From Bacteroidaceae bacterium (lineage in GTDB: Bacteria > Bacteroidota > Bacteroidia > Bacteroidales > Barnesiellaceae_A): a DNA stretch of 7,803 nt. Location: positions 1-7,803 of the forward strand of contig JAFZDG010000132.1 of assembly GCA_017561285.1 (NCBI GenBank). Direction: 5' to 3'. The translations under genes were made by a program, and so were the position numbers. The notes beneath the pieces were generated by a model that saw only the letters and a program-made list of their open reading frames with translations, was not told the DNA's origin and did no database searches. This document shows, one piece after another, positions 6,513-7,803 of this stretch; position 1 is the stretch's first letter, and the number at the start of each line of letters is the position of its first letter.

Positions 6513-7775
6513 CTATTCGAGGTTATATTCTTTGATTTTGCGATAAAGTGTTCTCTCGGAAATTTGCAACTCCTGAGCTGTTTTTTTGCGTTTGCCGTTG
6601 TTGCGTATCAATGCTCTGCGAATGGTTTCACGCTCGGTATCTTCCAGCGAAGTGGGGTGTTCCTCTTCATCGGCCGTCATGATTACCTCTCCTTCTATAT
6701 CGCTATATATAGGAGCATTATCTACAATAGCCTGGTGAGGATAAGATATGTGCGTGGTTGTGCCTGAGGGGTGTGTTATCATACGAGGCATCTGCTCTAC
6801 AACGTGATTCTCTTTTTGGGCAAGCAGTCCGTTTACTATTTCGCGCAAATCTTTTATCTCTTTTTGCATCTTAATGATGGCCTCGTATATCACCTTACGC
6901 TCTTCATCAAAGAGTTGGCTGTTGTTGTAATTGTCGCTATTGGCCGCTTGATGGTGCAATACAGGCAGGTTGCCAACGGTATATTGAGGTAAGTATTTGA
7001 CAAGAATTTCGCCTGTGATTTCTCGAGATGTCTCGTAGATAGATACCTGGCGTGCAATATTTTTCAGTTGGCGCACATTGCCCGGCCAACGGTACGATGT
7101 GAGTATGGGGCGTGCATCGTCAGTGAGACGAATGGCCGGCATACGGTATCGCTCGGCAAATTCCGATGCAAATTTGCGAAACAATAATATAATGTCGTTC
7201 GGACGTTCACGTAGCGGCGGTACTTCGATGTGTACTGTATTGAGACGGTAATACAAATCTTCCCGAAAACGACCTTCGGATATAGCCTTGAGCATATCGA
7301 GGTTTGTGGCAGCTACAACGCGAGCATTGGTCTTGTAAACCGTAGATGAGCCTACACGAATAAACTCGCCACTCTCCAACACGCGCAACAAGCGGGCTTG
7401 TGTTGTCAAGGGCAACTCTCCTACCTCATCGAGAAAGATTGTACCACCATCGGCTTCCTCAAAATATCCCTTGCGTGATGAAACGGCTCCGGTGAATGCA
7501 CCTTTTTCGTGGCCGAATAACTCCGAGTCGATAGTACCTTCGGGTATCGCTCCACAGTTGACGGCTATATATTTGTTGTGCTTGCGAACGCTATAGGCAT
7601 GGATAATCTGCGGAAAAAATTCCTTACCGACACCACTCTCGCCTGTAATAAGTACGTCCACATCGTCAATGGGTGCTATCTGCACGGCACGCGATATGGC
7701 TTGTATCAACTCGGGAGTATCACCTATAATCCCAAATCGTTGCTTTACTTGTTGTATTTCGGCTGTTGTTTGCAT
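6513..7775 (-). CDS. Sigma-54-dependent AAA+ transcriptional activator with Fis-type HTH
   Basis: An enhancer-binding protein that uses ATP to open promoters bound by RNA polymerase-sigma54. In the 420-residue product the AAA+ domain begins almost at once: Walker A GESGVGKE (45-52), the sigma54-contacting GAFTGA loop intact (92-97), Walker B GGTIFLDE (110-117), ATN sensor I (156-158), FREDLYYRLN (170-179) and WPGNVRQLKN sensor II (230-239). A long linker (about 261-377) includes a likely coiled coil (288-320). The C-terminus (378-420) is a Fis-type helix-turn-helix, KKTAQELQISERTLYRKIKE. There is no receiver, GAF or PAS domain, so any signal must act through a partner or the linker. An in-frame TTG at 7787 lies inside the promoter box, so ATG 7775 is chosen. 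It heads the operon with lptE. Target promoters are unknown; none with a sigma54 pattern was seen here. Confidence 0.95.
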   Translation of the reverse strand: MQTTAEIQQVKQRFGIIGDTPELIQAISRAVQIAPIDDVDVLITGESGVGKEFFPQIIHAYSVRKHNKYIAVNCGAIPEGTIDSELFGHEKGAFTGAVSSRKGYFEEADGGTIFLDEVGELPLTTQARLLRVLESGEFIRVGSSTVYKTNARVVAATNLDMLKAISEGRFREDLYYRLNTVHIEVPPLRERPNDIILLFRKFASEFAERYRMPAIRLTDDARPILTSYRWPGNVRQLKNIARQVSIYETSREITGEILVKYLPQYTVGNLPVLHHQAANSDNYNNSQLFDEERKVIYEAIIKMQKEIKDLREIVNGLLAQKENHVVEQMPRMITHPSGTTTHISYPHQAIVDNAPIYSDIEGEVIMTADEEEHPTSLEDTERETIRRALIRNNGKRKKTAQELQISERTLYRKIKEYNLE

Positions 7776-7784
7776 AATATCGAG

Positions 7785-7792
7785 CAAAATTA
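7785..7792 (-). promoter_or_regulatory. -7 promoter box for the activator-lptE-secG operon
   Basis: The minus strand reads TAATTTTG, an exact TAnnTTTG match. Only nine bases separate it from the ATG at 7775. With the spacing seen at rnpB the transcript would begin about 7777, giving a leader of about two bases. The -33 position falls beyond the window edge, so it cannot be inspected. Confidence 0.62.
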
Positions 7793-7803
7793 CAAAAAAA
7801 ACA

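Noticed and set aside
1..7803. Mobile element, CRISPR, toxin-antitoxin or defence island
   Set aside because: No transposase, integrase, repeat-spacer array, terminal repeats or shift in base composition was seen; every substantial ORF belongs to core functions.

Overview
The window looks like ordinary core chromosome from a member of the order Bacteroidales. The evidence is a 286-residue primary sigma factor of the short Bacteroidetes type (no region 1.1), a Bacteroidetes-style LptE lipoprotein, A/T-rich sequence rather than Shine-Dalgarno sites before the starts, and three good matches to the Bacteroidetes -7 promoter box TAnnTTTG. Genus cannot be fixed from the sequence alone. I see no insertion sequence, prophage, CRISPR array, tRNA or defence cassette.

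Layout, left to right. A possible downstream gene is just touched at bases 1-17 (minus). A YihY/BrkB-family inner-membrane protein (39-1385, minus) follows the RNase P RNA gene rnpB (1411-1759, minus) by only 25 bases. A 318-base divergent spacer separates rnpB from an HtrA/DegQ-type periplasmic serine protease (2078-3535, plus), which ends at a perfect 14-bp hairpin. After a 313-base gap comes rpoD (3849-4709, plus) with its own promoter and terminator. A converging minus-strand block runs from 7775 down to 4852: a sigma-54-type AAA+ activator, lptE, a 262-aa protein of unknown function with a TPR-like end, and secG. The four genes are 2, 7 and 8 bases apart, so they very probably form one operon ending at the hairpin at 4795-4827.

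Together the genes cover basic transcription (primary sigma factor, an enhancer-binding activator), tRNA 5' maturation (RNase P RNA) and the cell envelope (LptE for LPS delivery to the outer membrane, SecG for protein export, HtrA for periplasmic quality control, YihY in the inner membrane). Placing a sigma-54 activator at the head of an LptE-SecG operon suggests co-expression of envelope functions, but the sequence shows no sigma-54 promoter that would link them directly.

I did not find a convincing undescribed system. The points most worth a second look are the near-leaderless start of the sigma-54 activator, the absence of a sensory domain in that activator, the uncharacterised 262-aa operon member, the repeats in the two long spacers, and a possible lipobox in the HtrA signal peptide.
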